Shown: positions 1 through 5,535 of the stretch, piece by piece | Position numbering within the stretch: the first letter of the stretch is position 1 | Layout of the letters: the number at the start of each line of letters is the position of its first letter | Source: Ktedonobacterales bacterium | Lineage (GTDB): Bacteria; Chloroflexota; Ktedonobacteria; Ktedonobacterales; JADMIN01 | DNA length: 7,822 nucleotides | Direction of reading: 5' to 3' | NCBI GenBank assembly: GCA_025450405.1 | Contig: JANWHL010000223.1 | Span: 1-7,822, forward strand | The notes under the pieces: generated by a model | Database searches by the model: none | What the model saw: only the letters and a program-made list of their open reading frames with translations | Told to the model about the DNA's origin: nothing | Position numbers and translations under genes: made by a program

Positions 1-279
1 GTGCGGGCCGGGCGATTTGCGAGGGAAGCCCCATGACGGCGCGCCGTCAGCGCTGGGCCTGAAAATCGCGGCGGGACGGGCAGCGGCGCCTCGACCACAG
101 GGTTATTTACGGGAGAATCCTGAGGTTAGGGCGGTTCGTGCGGGCGACGGACGAGGGCGGCGTGGGTCGGCGCGCAAATAGCGTGCGCAGTGCTGGCGGC
201 GCCGCGGCCAGCGGGCTGTGGTGGGGCCTTTGTCAGCGCGGGGGATAGCGGCAGCGGGGGATGGGGAAGCGGCAAGGGC
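1..279. other. Left-edge intergenic stretch with no supported gene
   Basis: No reading frame here looks like a gene. One plus-strand frame is open from the window edge to a TAG at 179-181. Its translation is rich in Gly, Arg and Ala, its third codon positions are mixed, and I recognise nothing in it, so I do not call a partial gene. The stretch holds a perfect 16-bp palindrome at 34-49 inside a longer imperfect hairpin (arms about 12-18 and 63-69). It also forms the region downstream of the minus-strand zinc-ribbon gene. No terminator with a T-tract is visible. Confidence 0.5.
34..49. repeat. Perfect 16-bp palindrome in an extended hairpin
   Basis: TGACGGCGCGCCGTCA is its own reverse complement. 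Four more pairs (CCCA 30-33 with TGGG 54-57) and an outer seven-pair stem (GCGATTT 12-18 with AAATCGC 63-69) can extend it into a hairpin of about 58 nt. No T-run follows on either strand, so it is not an obvious intrinsic terminator. In DNA this GC-rich one such palindrome per window could occur by chance. Confidence 0.5.
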
Positions 280-858
280 TTATCCACCACCTTTGCCTGG
301 TGTCGGTGTGTCCGTTGCGGTCGGCGTGGGCGGGACGGTTGGCGTTGGGGTGGCGGTGACCGTGGGGGTGGAGACGGTGTGGGTAGCGGTCGCGGTGGGG
401 ACTGGGCCGCCGCCACTCGGGCCGCCACCGCTGGAGGGGGGTGTGGCATTGGCTGGCATGGCTGACGCGCTTGGGGTCGGTGCTATGGGTGTGTAGCCAC
501 CAGATTGTTCGGCGGGAACGAAGGGGGATGTGGGTGTGGGCGCCGGCGGTGACGGGGTCGCGCGTGGCGGCAGCATCACGCCCATCGCGCCCGACGTGAG
601 GAAAAGCAGGACGGCAACGAGCAGCACGGCCAGGGCTGCCATGTGTCTCGCGGGGACGATCCGGTTCTGGTCGGGAGCCGCCGAACCTGTGGCGCTCTGG
701 TCCGCCTCGCCGGCGTCGCTGGGTACGGCCGGAGTGGGTCCGCCGGATGCGGACGCTGGGAAGGGCATGAGGGAGCCACCGCACGCTGGGCACGTGCCGG
801 TCTCCGCTGTGATCTCGGCCCCGCACGTGGGGCAGGTCTTCGGGTCCCCCGCTTCCAT
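280..858 (-). CDS. Zinc-ribbon, single-pass membrane protein with Pro/Thr-rich tail
   Basis: A 192-residue protein of unknown function. Residues 9-26 form a zinc ribbon: Cys9-Pro-x-Cys12 and Cys23-Pro-x-Cys26, the usual two CPxC knuckles. A low-complexity linker follows (about 32-70), then one strongly hydrophobic segment (about 73-96, rich in Ala, Leu, Val) preceded by Arg71-His72. From 97 to 187 the chain is almost only Pro, Thr, Ser, Ala and Gly, with TPTPT-like runs, ending Gly-Lys-Gly-Gly-Gly. The inferred topology is a cytoplasmic zinc ribbon, one helix and an extracellular disordered tail, a layout common in Chloroflexota. I chose the ATG at 858 because the ribbon follows directly, as in related proteins. 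It has only a weak AAGG nine bases upstream. A GTG at 927 would add 23 unremarkable residues. A strong promoter lies upstream. No partner gene reveals its role. The long Pro/Thr frame produces many spurious antisense frames. Confidence 0.8.
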   Translation of the reverse strand: MEAGDPKTCPTCGAEITAETGTCPACGGSLMPFPASASGGPTPAVPSDAGEADQSATGSAAPDQNRIVPARHMAALAVLLVAVLLFLTSGAMGVMLPPRATPSPPAPTPTSPFVPAEQSGGYTPIAPTPSASAMPANATPPSSGGGPSGGGPVPTATATHTVSTPTVTATPTPTVPPTPTATDTPTPGKGGG

Positions 859-962
859 CGACCGCCGACCTTCGACGGCCTCATCCGTGAGTCGCTCCCC
901 GGGCACCTCGCACTTCCGCAACACCACATGCCCGCCGCGGCGCCGTTCGCCAGCGTGCGCGT

Positions 963-991
963 AGTATGAAGCCCACCACCGGGTATGTCAA
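963..991 (-). promoter_or_regulatory. Sigma70-type promoter for the zinc-ribbon gene
   Basis: Read on the minus strand: TTGACA (986-991, perfect -35), a 17-bp spacer, then CATACT (963-968, four of six -10 positions). Transcription would begin near 956, about 97 nt before the chosen ATG at 858 or about 29 nt before the alternative GTG at 927. No other gene lies downstream on this strand before the zinc-ribbon protein. Confidence 0.65.
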
Positions 992-1215
992 GTGGATGAG
1001 AGCACGAGACTGCAGACATGCTGGGCGGGGTCAAGCAATTGTTGACGTGCTGGCCGGCGCGGTAGTGCGTCATACCACATCGTGATGCATCGTCACGGTC
1101 GCCAGGCGCCTGAAGACGCGGCGGGCGACGGGTCTCCCCCAGAGACTCTCCGACTAGACACCTCTACAAGGCTTCGGGTACGAAGGTCAACCGCATGACC
1201 TACTCGGAAACGGTA
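992..1215. other. Spacer between zinc-ribbon promoter and end of GNAT operon
   Basis: No gene is visible. The right end is the region downstream of the second acetyltransferase gene (stop at 1216-1218, minus strand). It holds two small adjacent hairpins, CTTCG-GGTA-CGAAG (1172-1185) and GGTCA-N6-TGACC (1185-1200). Neither is followed by a T-tract, so termination there is uncertain. The left part carries an inverted repeat at 1030-1046 upstream of the zinc-ribbon promoter. Confidence 0.5.
1030..1046. repeat. Inverted repeat upstream of the zinc-ribbon promoter
   Basis: GTCAA-GCAATTG-TTGAC: five-base arms around a centre that itself contains the palindrome CAATTG. It lies 38 bp upstream of the -35 box of the minus-strand promoter at 963-991, a plausible place for an activator site. 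Function is inference from position only. Confidence 0.35.
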
Positions 1216-1929
1216 TTATGCGGTGATGTATGCCGCGTGGGCGACGCGGAGATAGCCAGCAGCGCGCGCCAGCGCCAGCGAGGCTGTGTTCGCCGCCAGG
1301 GCGCTGTAGATCGGCACGAGACCCTCCGCCTGGACCGCCATCGACCAGCGCGCCGTCACCGCGAGGCCATAGCCGCGGCGGCGCACCTCTGGTCGCGTCT
1401 CCAGGCCAAGTTCGCACGCGCGGGCGGTCCGGCGGGAGCTGTGGGCCACGCTCACCAGCCGTCCATCCACCATCGCGCCGAGCACAGGGGCGATCTCCGC
1501 GCGGACGTAATACGGCGGATCGTCGGGATCGAAGGCGGCGAAGAGCGGAGCGTCGGCGGCGGTCAGGCGGCGGATGGTCGCGTCCCGAGGCACTATGTTG
1601 TCCGGTGGGGACGCGGCCAGGCGGAGGACGACTTCGCGGCGCACGTCGGGGTCCAAGGCGGAATCCGGGGGGCAAGCCAGGGATGCGGTTGCCCGCACCA
1701 GCAAGGTCTCGCGCCGCTCAACCGCCACGTCCGGTCGCCAGAGGACGACGCGGCCGGGCGTTGTGTCGGCCAAATAGACCTTCCAGGGCGGCTCCGTGCC
1801 GCCCGGGAGGAGGGTCTGTTCGCCGGGGACGAGCGCGGGGGGGTGCGGGCCCCAGCACGCCTCGATGTGGAGGCGGAGGAACGCCAGGTCGTCACGGGGA
1901 TCTTGGTCGGGTACGCTGGCGAAGGACAT
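1216..1929 (-). CDS. GNAT-family N-acetyltransferase (C-terminal GNAT fold)
   Basis: A 237-residue protein. The C-terminal half carries the GNAT acetyl-CoA signature: Leu174-Gly-Leu-Glu-Thr-Arg-Pro-Glu-Val at the end of strand 4, then Arg183-Arg-Arg-Gly186-Tyr-Gly188, which fits the R/Q-x-x-G-x-G/A pyrophosphate-binding loop. A helix follows, then Asn214-Thr-Ala-Ser-Leu-Ala-Leu and Ala-Gly-Tyr226, the typical GNAT ending. The N-terminal part (about 1-110) is divergent, with Trp49-Lys-Val-Tyr and Gly59-Arg-Val-Val-Leu-Trp. This resembles the two-part GNAT_acetyltran-like layout, but that placement is tentative. It presumably transfers an acetyl group from acetyl-CoA to an amine; the substrate is unknown. 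The ATG at 1929 is chosen because GGAGG lies six bases upstream; a TTG two codons earlier sits against the Shine-Dalgarno. It is the second gene of an operon, 24 bases after the tandem GNAT gene. Confidence 0.85.
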   Translation of the reverse strand: MSFASVPDQDPRDDLAFLRLHIEACWGPHPPALVPGEQTLLPGGTEPPWKVYLADTTPGRVVLWRPDVAVERRETLLVRATASLACPPDSALDPDVRREVVLRLAASPPDNIVPRDATIRRLTAADAPLFAAFDPDDPPYYVRAEIAPVLGAMVDGRLVSVAHSSRRTARACELGLETRPEVRRRGYGLAVTARWSMAVQAEGLVPIYSALAANTASLALARAAGYLRVAHAAYITA

Positions 1930-1935
1930 GGACAA

Positions 1936-1940
1936 CCTCC
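1936..1940 (-). promoter_or_regulatory. Ribosome binding site deciding the second GNAT start
   Basis: GGAGG on the minus strand with a six-base gap to the ATG at 1929-1927. The in-frame TTG at 1935-1933 directly abuts this site and therefore cannot be the start. Confidence 0.75.
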
Positions 1941-1953
1941 AAGGTACTCATGG

Positions 1954-2868
1954 TCACATGTCCAGCGCGTAGTAGCCGTAGACGGTGGTTTCGACGAAGC
2001 CGCAGCGGGCGTAGAGGGCTTTGGCCGGCTCGTTGTCGTCATCCACCTCCAGCGCGAAACGCGTGGGTCCCTCGGCCAGGACGTACGCGATGGCTCGCGC
2101 CAGCATCTGGTGGCCCAGGCCCAGGCCCTGGTCCGCGGGCAGGACACCGAGCGCGTAAATGCCAGTCTCAGGTCCCATTCGGTACACTTTGAGCGAGCCG
2201 ACCGGCCGCCCGCCGACTTCGGCGATCAGGAACGGCCCCTCGGGGTCGCGGATCTCGGCCTCTACCCGCCGGCGCACGTGGTCCTCCGGATCGCCGAATG
2301 CGCGCGACATGATGTGGACCAATGTCGCCACATCGGCTGGCGTGGGGGCAGCAGGCCGTACGGTGAGGGGCCCCGCGAGCGCGGAGCCAATGGCGGCCAG
2401 CGCGGTTGGATCGTCCGCCGCGTCCAGCTCCATGTGAATCTCTTTTGAGGCGAGCTGTGCCCCCGCGGCGGCGGCGAAAGCCAGCCCGCAGGTGGACACA
2501 TCCTCGACGATGAGGAGCGCGCGGGTGTCGCCGACGGCCCGGCAGGTGTCGAGGACCGCCGCCAGGAGCGCGCGCCCGATGCCACGGAGACGGTGGTCCG
2601 GGTGGACCATGCCGCAGAGCTCGGGCTCTCCGCCGCCGAGTCCATCGATGCTGGCGTAGCCGACCAGGGTGCCTCGTTCGCGGCGGAGAAACGCGCGCGG
2701 CGTCTCCACCTCGCGCGGGGCGCGTGGGAGGGCCAGCTTCAGGTCGGTGCGGTCGTGAGCATTACAGATGGCGGCCAGGCGGTCCACTTCCGCCGCTTCC
2801 GCGTCGGTCAGGTATACCCGGTCCGCCACGCGGTCCGCCGGGTAGTCGTTCAGGCTGGTGTCGGTCAT
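1954..2868 (-). CDS. Tandem-GNAT-domain acetyltransferase
   Basis: A 304-residue protein with two GNAT domains, the layout also seen in mycothiol synthase-like proteins. Domain 1 (about 15-150) has Val88-His-Pro-Asp-His-Arg93-Leu-Arg-Gly96-Ile-Gly98, the acetyl-CoA pyrophosphate loop. Domain 2 (about 168-304) has Leu240-Gly-Val-Leu-Pro, Gln247-Gly-Leu-Gly-Leu-Gly252, then Glu274-Val-Asp-Asp-Asp-Asn279-Glu-Pro-Ala-Lys-Ala-Leu-Tyr and Cys-Gly-Phe291, the classic GNAT motif B ending. Both loops look intact; in such proteins the C-terminal domain is usually the active one and the N-terminal one degenerate or structural. The substrate cannot be read from sequence. Mycothiol synthase itself is not claimed, because no other mycothiol gene is present. 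The ATG at 2868 has AGGAG seven bases upstream; the TTG at 2886 lies upstream of that site and is rejected. It is the first gene of the pair with the GNAT gene ending at 1216. Confidence 0.87.
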   Translation of the reverse strand: MTDTSLNDYPADRVADRVYLTDAEAAEVDRLAAICNAHDRTDLKLALPRAPREVETPRAFLRRERGTLVGYASIDGLGGGEPELCGMVHPDHRLRGIGRALLAAVLDTCRAVGDTRALLIVEDVSTCGLAFAAAAGAQLASKEIHMELDAADDPTALAAIGSALAGPLTVRPAAPTPADVATLVHIMSRAFGDPEDHVRRRVEAEIRDPEGPFLIAEVGGRPVGSLKVYRMGPETGIYALGVLPADQGLGLGHQMLARAIAYVLAEGPTRFALEVDDDNEPAKALYARCGFVETTVYGYYALDM

Positions 2869-2875
2869 GGCAACG

Positions 2876-2880
2876 CTCCT
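2876..2880 (-). promoter_or_regulatory. Ribosome binding site deciding the tandem-GNAT start
   Basis: AGGAG on the minus strand, seven bases before the ATG at 2868-2866. It excludes the longer TTG start at 2886. Confidence 0.75.
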
Positions 2881-2881
2881 G

Positions 2882-2904
2882 TCCAAGTTTATGGCTCCAA
2901 GTTT
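2882..2904 (-). repeat. Direct repeat in the GNAT operon leader
   Basis: The nonamer TCCAAGTTT (plus strand) occurs at 2882-2890 and again at 2896-2904, a 14-bp period, just upstream of the ribosome binding site. On the minus strand CATAAA lies in the overlap region and could be a poor -10 box with GTGAAC 16 bp upstream, but this is too weak to call a promoter. A regulator site is possible. Confidence 0.35.
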
Positions 2905-3547
2905 TCGGAGTTCACGGCGTGTCGGAGCACGGTCTCACTGCGCGCCGTGGTTGCGCGAGGTCGGGGTATTTGGTCGGTGTTTGGCATGTCACTCTTCACT
3001 TCCTATGCGGTGATGACCGCGCGGAACTCGCCGGCACCTGGCGGGCAGGGGGCGAATAGGGCGAGGGCCGGGATGGCATGGGAGCGATCGCGACAGTGAC
3101 TCGCCTCACCCTGGTAGCGTATCCGCTCGCGGGTTGCGCCGTGGCTTTGGGCCCCGGGCAATCGGGCAATGTCACGGTGGCGCGTCGTGCGCGCTTGATG
3201 GCGGAACGACAGCGAGCCGCGCGGCGCGACGGCCACGGTGGCGAGCGCGTGAGACGGCGCCGGCCCGAGGGCAGGTGAGGCATGCGCCGGCCAGTCAAGT
3301 CCGGGCCGCGGGCACGCGTGCGCGCCGGGCACGTACGCTCGCTACGAACACGAGCGGCGGAGTGGCGATACGGTGGCTGGGCGCGAACGGATCAGAGCGC
3401 CGGTGACTCGAGGCGCGGAGTTGTATCCATCAGGTTGGCTCCTCTCGCGGGCGGCGCGGGGCGGCACCGTGCGGGGATGGGCGCGCCGTGTCGGGGAGGC
3501 GACCACGGTGCGCGTGGCGAGGAGAGCATATCCGTTCGCCGGGCGGG
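2891..3547. other. Gene-poor stretch of about 650 bp between GNAT operon and divergent promoters
   Basis: I read all frames and recognise no protein. Several frames of 66-110 codons are open, but they are Arg/Ala/Pro-rich, overlap one another, lack good ribosome binding sites and match no family I know. The one well-placed ribosome binding site is GAGGAG on the minus strand at 3439-3444, eight bases before an ATG at 3430. That frame ends after 12 codons (stop at 3392-3394). The stretch could be a long leader for the GNAT operon, an RNA gene or decayed coding sequence; the sequence alone does not decide. Confidence 0.45.
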
Positions 3548-3576
3548 ATTGTATGCCGGCCGGGCCGCGGTGTCAA
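3548..3576 (-). promoter_or_regulatory. Canonical promoter pointing left, no assigned gene
   Basis: On the minus strand: TTGACA (3571-3576, perfect), a 17-bp spacer, TACAAT (3548-3553, five of six). Predicted transcription start is near 3541. The nearest supported gene on that strand begins at 2868, about 670 nt downstream. The promoter is back to back with the rightward promoter at 3596-3625; 19 bp separate the two -35 boxes. Confidence 0.6.
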
Positions 3577-3595
3577 GGCGCGCGTACGGCCGCGT

Positions 3596-3625
3596 TTGAC
3601 GACCACGCTCGCGGCCGCCTATAAT
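3596..3625 (+). promoter_or_regulatory. Near-consensus promoter for the DUF512 gene
   Basis: TTGACG (3596-3601, five of six), an 18-bp spacer, then a perfect TATAAT (3620-3625). Transcription should start near 3631-3635. That leaves about 94 nt of leader before the ATG at 3726, or essentially none before the TTG at 3633. Confidence 0.7.
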
Positions 3626-3725
3626 TCCAAGGTTGATAGTGTGGAGATGCGCCGCGTGCCCAGAGCATGGGCCGGCGCTCTCTTTTTGCGCCGTTGTGGC
3701 GCTGGCTCTGGCGGTAATTGCGCTC

Positions 3726-5126
3726 ATGCCCTGGCTTTACGGATGGGTACGCGAAGTCGTGCCCGACAGCGCCGCCGATCTCGCCGGCATTCAGTCTGGC
3801 GATCTGGTGAAAACGATCAATGGGCGGCCGGTGCGCGATCTGGTGGATTACCAGTTCTACGCCTCGGAGGAGGAGCTGCTCCTCGGGGTGGAGCGGAATG
3901 GGCGCGCCATCGAGGTGGTGGTGGCCAAGGACGCGCCGGATGAGGAGCTGGGCATCCGCTTCGGCGAGGAACCCGCCCCGTTCATTCGCCAGTGCGCCAA
4001 CAAGTGCGTGTTCTGCTTCATCAAGGGGCTGCCGGAGCGGCACCGGCCCGAACGCGGTCTGCCGCTGGGCATGCGCGGCTCGCTCTACATCAAGGACGAC
4101 GACTATCGCTACAGCTTCCTCTTCGGCAACTTCATCACGCTGACGAACTTGAAGGAGAAGGACTGGCAGCGGCTGGAGGAGCAGCGACTCAGCCCGCTCT
4201 ATGTCTCGGTGCACACGACGGACCCCGAGCTGCGGCGCAAGATGGTGGATGGGCCGCGCGCGGGCGACATCCTCGACCATCTCGGGCGCCTGGCGGACCT
4301 GCGCATAGCCTGCCACACGCAGCTCGTGCTCTGCCCTGGCATCAACGACGGTGAGGAGCTCGAACGCAGTATCCGTGACCTGGCCGACTTGCGGCCGACC
4401 GTGGAGTCGATCTCGGCGGTGCCAGTGGGGCTGACGAAGTACAACAATCTGCTGAAGGTGGGCGACCTGCCGCCGATGCGGCCCTACACGGTCCCCGAGG
4501 CGCGCGATGTCATGGCGCGCGTGGCGCGCCATCAGGCGCGTTTTCAGGCGGAGACGGGTGGACCGTTCGTCTACCTCTCGGACGAGTGGTACTACCTGAC
4601 GGGGCATCCTTTCCCGCCCGCGCACCATTATGGCGACTTCGCGCAGATCGAGAACGGCGTGGGCATGACACGGCACTTGCTGGACGCCTGGCGCGGGGCG
4701 CGCCGTGAGCTGCCGCGGGCGCTGCCCGAGTCGCGCCGGTTGGCGCTGGTGACGGGGACCATGGCGGCGGGCGTGCTGGAAGGCATCGCCAGTGATCTGC
4801 GCAGGGTGGCGGGCCTTGACGTGCGAGTGGTGGTGGTGGAGAACCGCTTCTTTGGCCCGACGACGACGGTCGCGGGTCTGCTCTGCGGCCAGGACGTGCT
4901 GGCGGCGGTCACGGATGCCTGCGCCGACTTCGGTCCCGACGATCTGGCGCTGCTCCCGCGCGTGCTGGTGGACAATGCGGGGACGCGGTTCCTGGATGAC
5001 ATGACCACCGAGGAGTTCGCCGCGCGGGTTACGCCGCGCGTCGTCTACGCGAAGACCGCGGCGGAGGTGGTGGCGGCGGTGGGGTTGCTGGCACCCGCGC
5101 CAGCAGCCACGGCCAGCTTGGTGTAG
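3726..5126 (+). CDS. PDZ-like / radical SAM / DUF512 protein
   Basis: A 466-residue protein with three parts. Residues 6-68 form a PDZ-like domain (Val12-Pro-Asp-Ser-Ala, Gly21-Ile, Gly25-Asp, Ile31-Asn-Gly). The radical SAM part starts with Cys90-Ala-Asn-Lys-Cys94-Val-Phe-Cys97, the CxxxCxxC motif for a 4Fe-4S cluster that cleaves S-adenosylmethionine. Hallmarks of this family follow: Lys-Asp-Asp-Asp-Tyr (123-127), then Gly-Asn-Phe-Ile-Thr-Leu-Thr-Asn-Leu, Ser-Val-His-Thr-Thr, and Gln-Ile-Glu-Asn-Gly-Val-Gly-Met. The C-terminal DUF512 domain (about 320-450) has Val-Thr-Gly-Thr, Asn-Arg-Phe-Phe-Gly, Val-Ala-Gly-Leu-Leu-Cys-Gly and Phe-Leu-Asp-Asp-Met-Thr. The family's reaction is unknown; related proteins are annotated only as putative FeS oxidoreductases. 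The length fits with the ATG at 3726, which starts just before the PDZ-like domain but lacks a Shine-Dalgarno. A TTG at 3633 or GTG at 3639 would add a hydrophobic segment. An extra stretch of about 11 residues sits between the cluster motif and Gly-Met-Arg (115-117). Confidence 0.92.
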   Translation: MPWLYGWVREVVPDSAADLAGIQSGDLVKTINGRPVRDLVDYQFYASEEELLLGVERNGRAIEVVVAKDAPDEELGIRFGEEPAPFIRQCANKCVFCFIKGLPERHRPERGLPLGMRGSLYIKDDDYRYSFLFGNFITLTNLKEKDWQRLEEQRLSPLYVSVHTTDPELRRKMVDGPRAGDILDHLGRLADLRIACHTQLVLCPGINDGEELERSIRDLADLRPTVESISAVPVGLTKYNNLLKVGDLPPMRPYTVPEARDVMARVARHQARFQAETGGPFVYLSDEWYYLTGHPFPPAHHYGDFAQIENGVGMTRHLLDAWRGARRELPRALPESRRLALVTGTMAAGVLEGIASDLRRVAGLDVRVVVVENRFFGPTTTVAGLLCGQDVLAAVTDACADFGPDDLALLPRVLVDNAGTRFLDDMTTEEFAARVTPRVVYAKTAAEVVAAVGLLAPAPAATASLV

Positions 5127-5518
5127 GACCGGGCGTGGCGCCGTACGGCGCGTGCGCAACGGGATTCGCGCTCGTGGCCCGCCGTGGCGAAAGCTGCCGT
5201 GCCTAGCCGGGGGGTGTGTGCACGCTCGGCTAGCGAGGCAAGGATGGGCATGTCAGAGGGCACCGGAGACCGGCGCGTGACGTCCACCCCAATCCCAGCT
5301 GTCGCGCCTGTGGAGTCGGCAACACGCAGGAGTAGGTCTGGACGCGGCGCCCCACGTAGGCGAGCGGAGTCCATGGCATCCTCTTCGATGGTCCACGTGG
5401 CCGGGATCGACTCGCGCAGACGCTTGACCAGCCAGCGGGTTAGCCGCGACGGCGAGGGCGCAGAGTCGCCTGGAAAGAATGTTTCCACGATCGCGATGTT
5501 TGTCCTTTGAAGAAACAT
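5045..5518 (-). CDS. Putative truncated protein with PD-(D/E)XK-like segment
   Basis: The open frame codes for 157 residues from an ATG at 5518. Residues 25-100 look like real protein: an amphipathic helix (Leu26-Thr-Arg-Trp-Leu-Val-Lys-Arg-Leu-Arg), Trp42-Thr-Ile-Glu-Glu, then Arg59-Pro-Asp61-Leu-Leu-Leu-Arg-Val and Gly-Val-Asp79-Val-Thr-Arg-Arg, then Ser-Asp-Met-Pro-Ile-Leu. The pattern helix, P-D, strands, (D/E)-x-K-R-R resembles N-terminal parts of restriction-endonuclease-like hypothetical proteins of high-GC bacteria, with Thr81 in place of the catalytic Lys. After about residue 102 the sequence no longer fits, and the frame runs 82 bases into the convergent DUF512 gene, so the true end was probably lost. 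Codons end in A or T more often than in neighbouring genes, which suggests foreign origin. No Shine-Dalgarno precedes the ATG. It could be a decayed gene or a chance frame; the domain reading is inference. Confidence 0.4.
   Translation of the reverse strand: MFLQRTNIAIVETFFPGDSAPSPSRLTRWLVKRLRESIPATWTIEEDAMDSARLRGAPRPDLLLRVADSTGATAGIGVDVTRRSPVPSDMPILASLAERAHTPRLGTAAFATAGHERESRCARAVRRHARSYTKLAVAAGAGASNPTAATTSAAVFA
5138..5151. terminator. Palindrome just after the DUF512 stop, possible terminator hairpin
   Basis: GCGCCGTACGGCGC is a perfect 14-bp palindrome beginning 12 bases after the TAG at 5124-5126. As RNA it folds to a five-pair GC stem with a GUAC loop. No T-tract follows, so any termination would not follow the classic intrinsic pattern. 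Confidence 0.3.
5200..5240. repeat. Imperfect inverted repeat inside the convergent region
   Basis: CTAGCCG (5203-5209) pairs with CGGCTAG (5227-5233). GCC/GGC-type flanks add about four more pairs past a small bulge, giving a stem around a 17-base loop. It lies in the doubtful 3' half of the minus-strand ORF and between two convergent genes, so it may serve as a weak two-way transcription barrier. No T-tract is present. Confidence 0.3.
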
Positions 5519-5535
5519 ACTACACGGCGAAACAT
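5479..5535. promoter_or_regulatory. Dyad-symmetric array of four hexamers spaced 17 bp, candidate operator
   Basis: ATGTTT occurs at 5479-5484 and 5496-5501. Its reverse complement AAACAT occurs at 5513-5518 and 5530-5535. Start-to-start distance is exactly 17 bp each time, and both the inner and outer pairs share one dyad centre at 5507. The outer pair extends to AATGTTTC / GAAACATT. The rightmost copy sits in another near-palindrome, GCGAAA-CA-TTTCGC (5527-5540), and ATCGCGAT (5490-5497) overlaps the second copy. The array is AT-richer than its surroundings and covers the ATG at 5518 of the minus-strand ORF, where a bound protein would block expression. Because 17 is not a multiple of three, codon repetition does not explain it. 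A DNA-binding role is inference. Confidence 0.5.

Noticed and set aside
2..181. Possible C-terminal end of a gene entering from the left
   Set aside because: The frame is open to a TAG at 179-181, but third-position bias is weak and the sequence resembles no protein; more leftward sequence would be needed.
1195..2448. A 417-codon plus-strand open frame across both GNAT genes
   Set aside because: It is antisense to two genes with clear GNAT motifs, good ribosome binding sites and operon spacing. Its translation is Arg/Gly/His-rich and matches nothing I know, a usual shadow in GC-rich DNA.
3078..3278. A 66-codon plus-strand frame in the gene-poor stretch
   Set aside because: It has no Shine-Dalgarno, the C-terminal half is Arg-rich, and alternative frames are equally open, so there is no support for a real gene.
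3340..3540. T-box or other riboswitch in the gene-poor stretch
   Set aside because: I looked for the T-box GGTGG-ACCGCG core and for SAM and cobalamin riboswitch cores and found only partial GC-rich look-alikes.
3573..5159. A 528-codon minus-strand open frame opposite the DUF512 gene
   Set aside because: It mirrors the DUF512 gene and has an Arg/His/Gln-rich composition without recognisable motifs; the plus strand carries all the family hallmarks.
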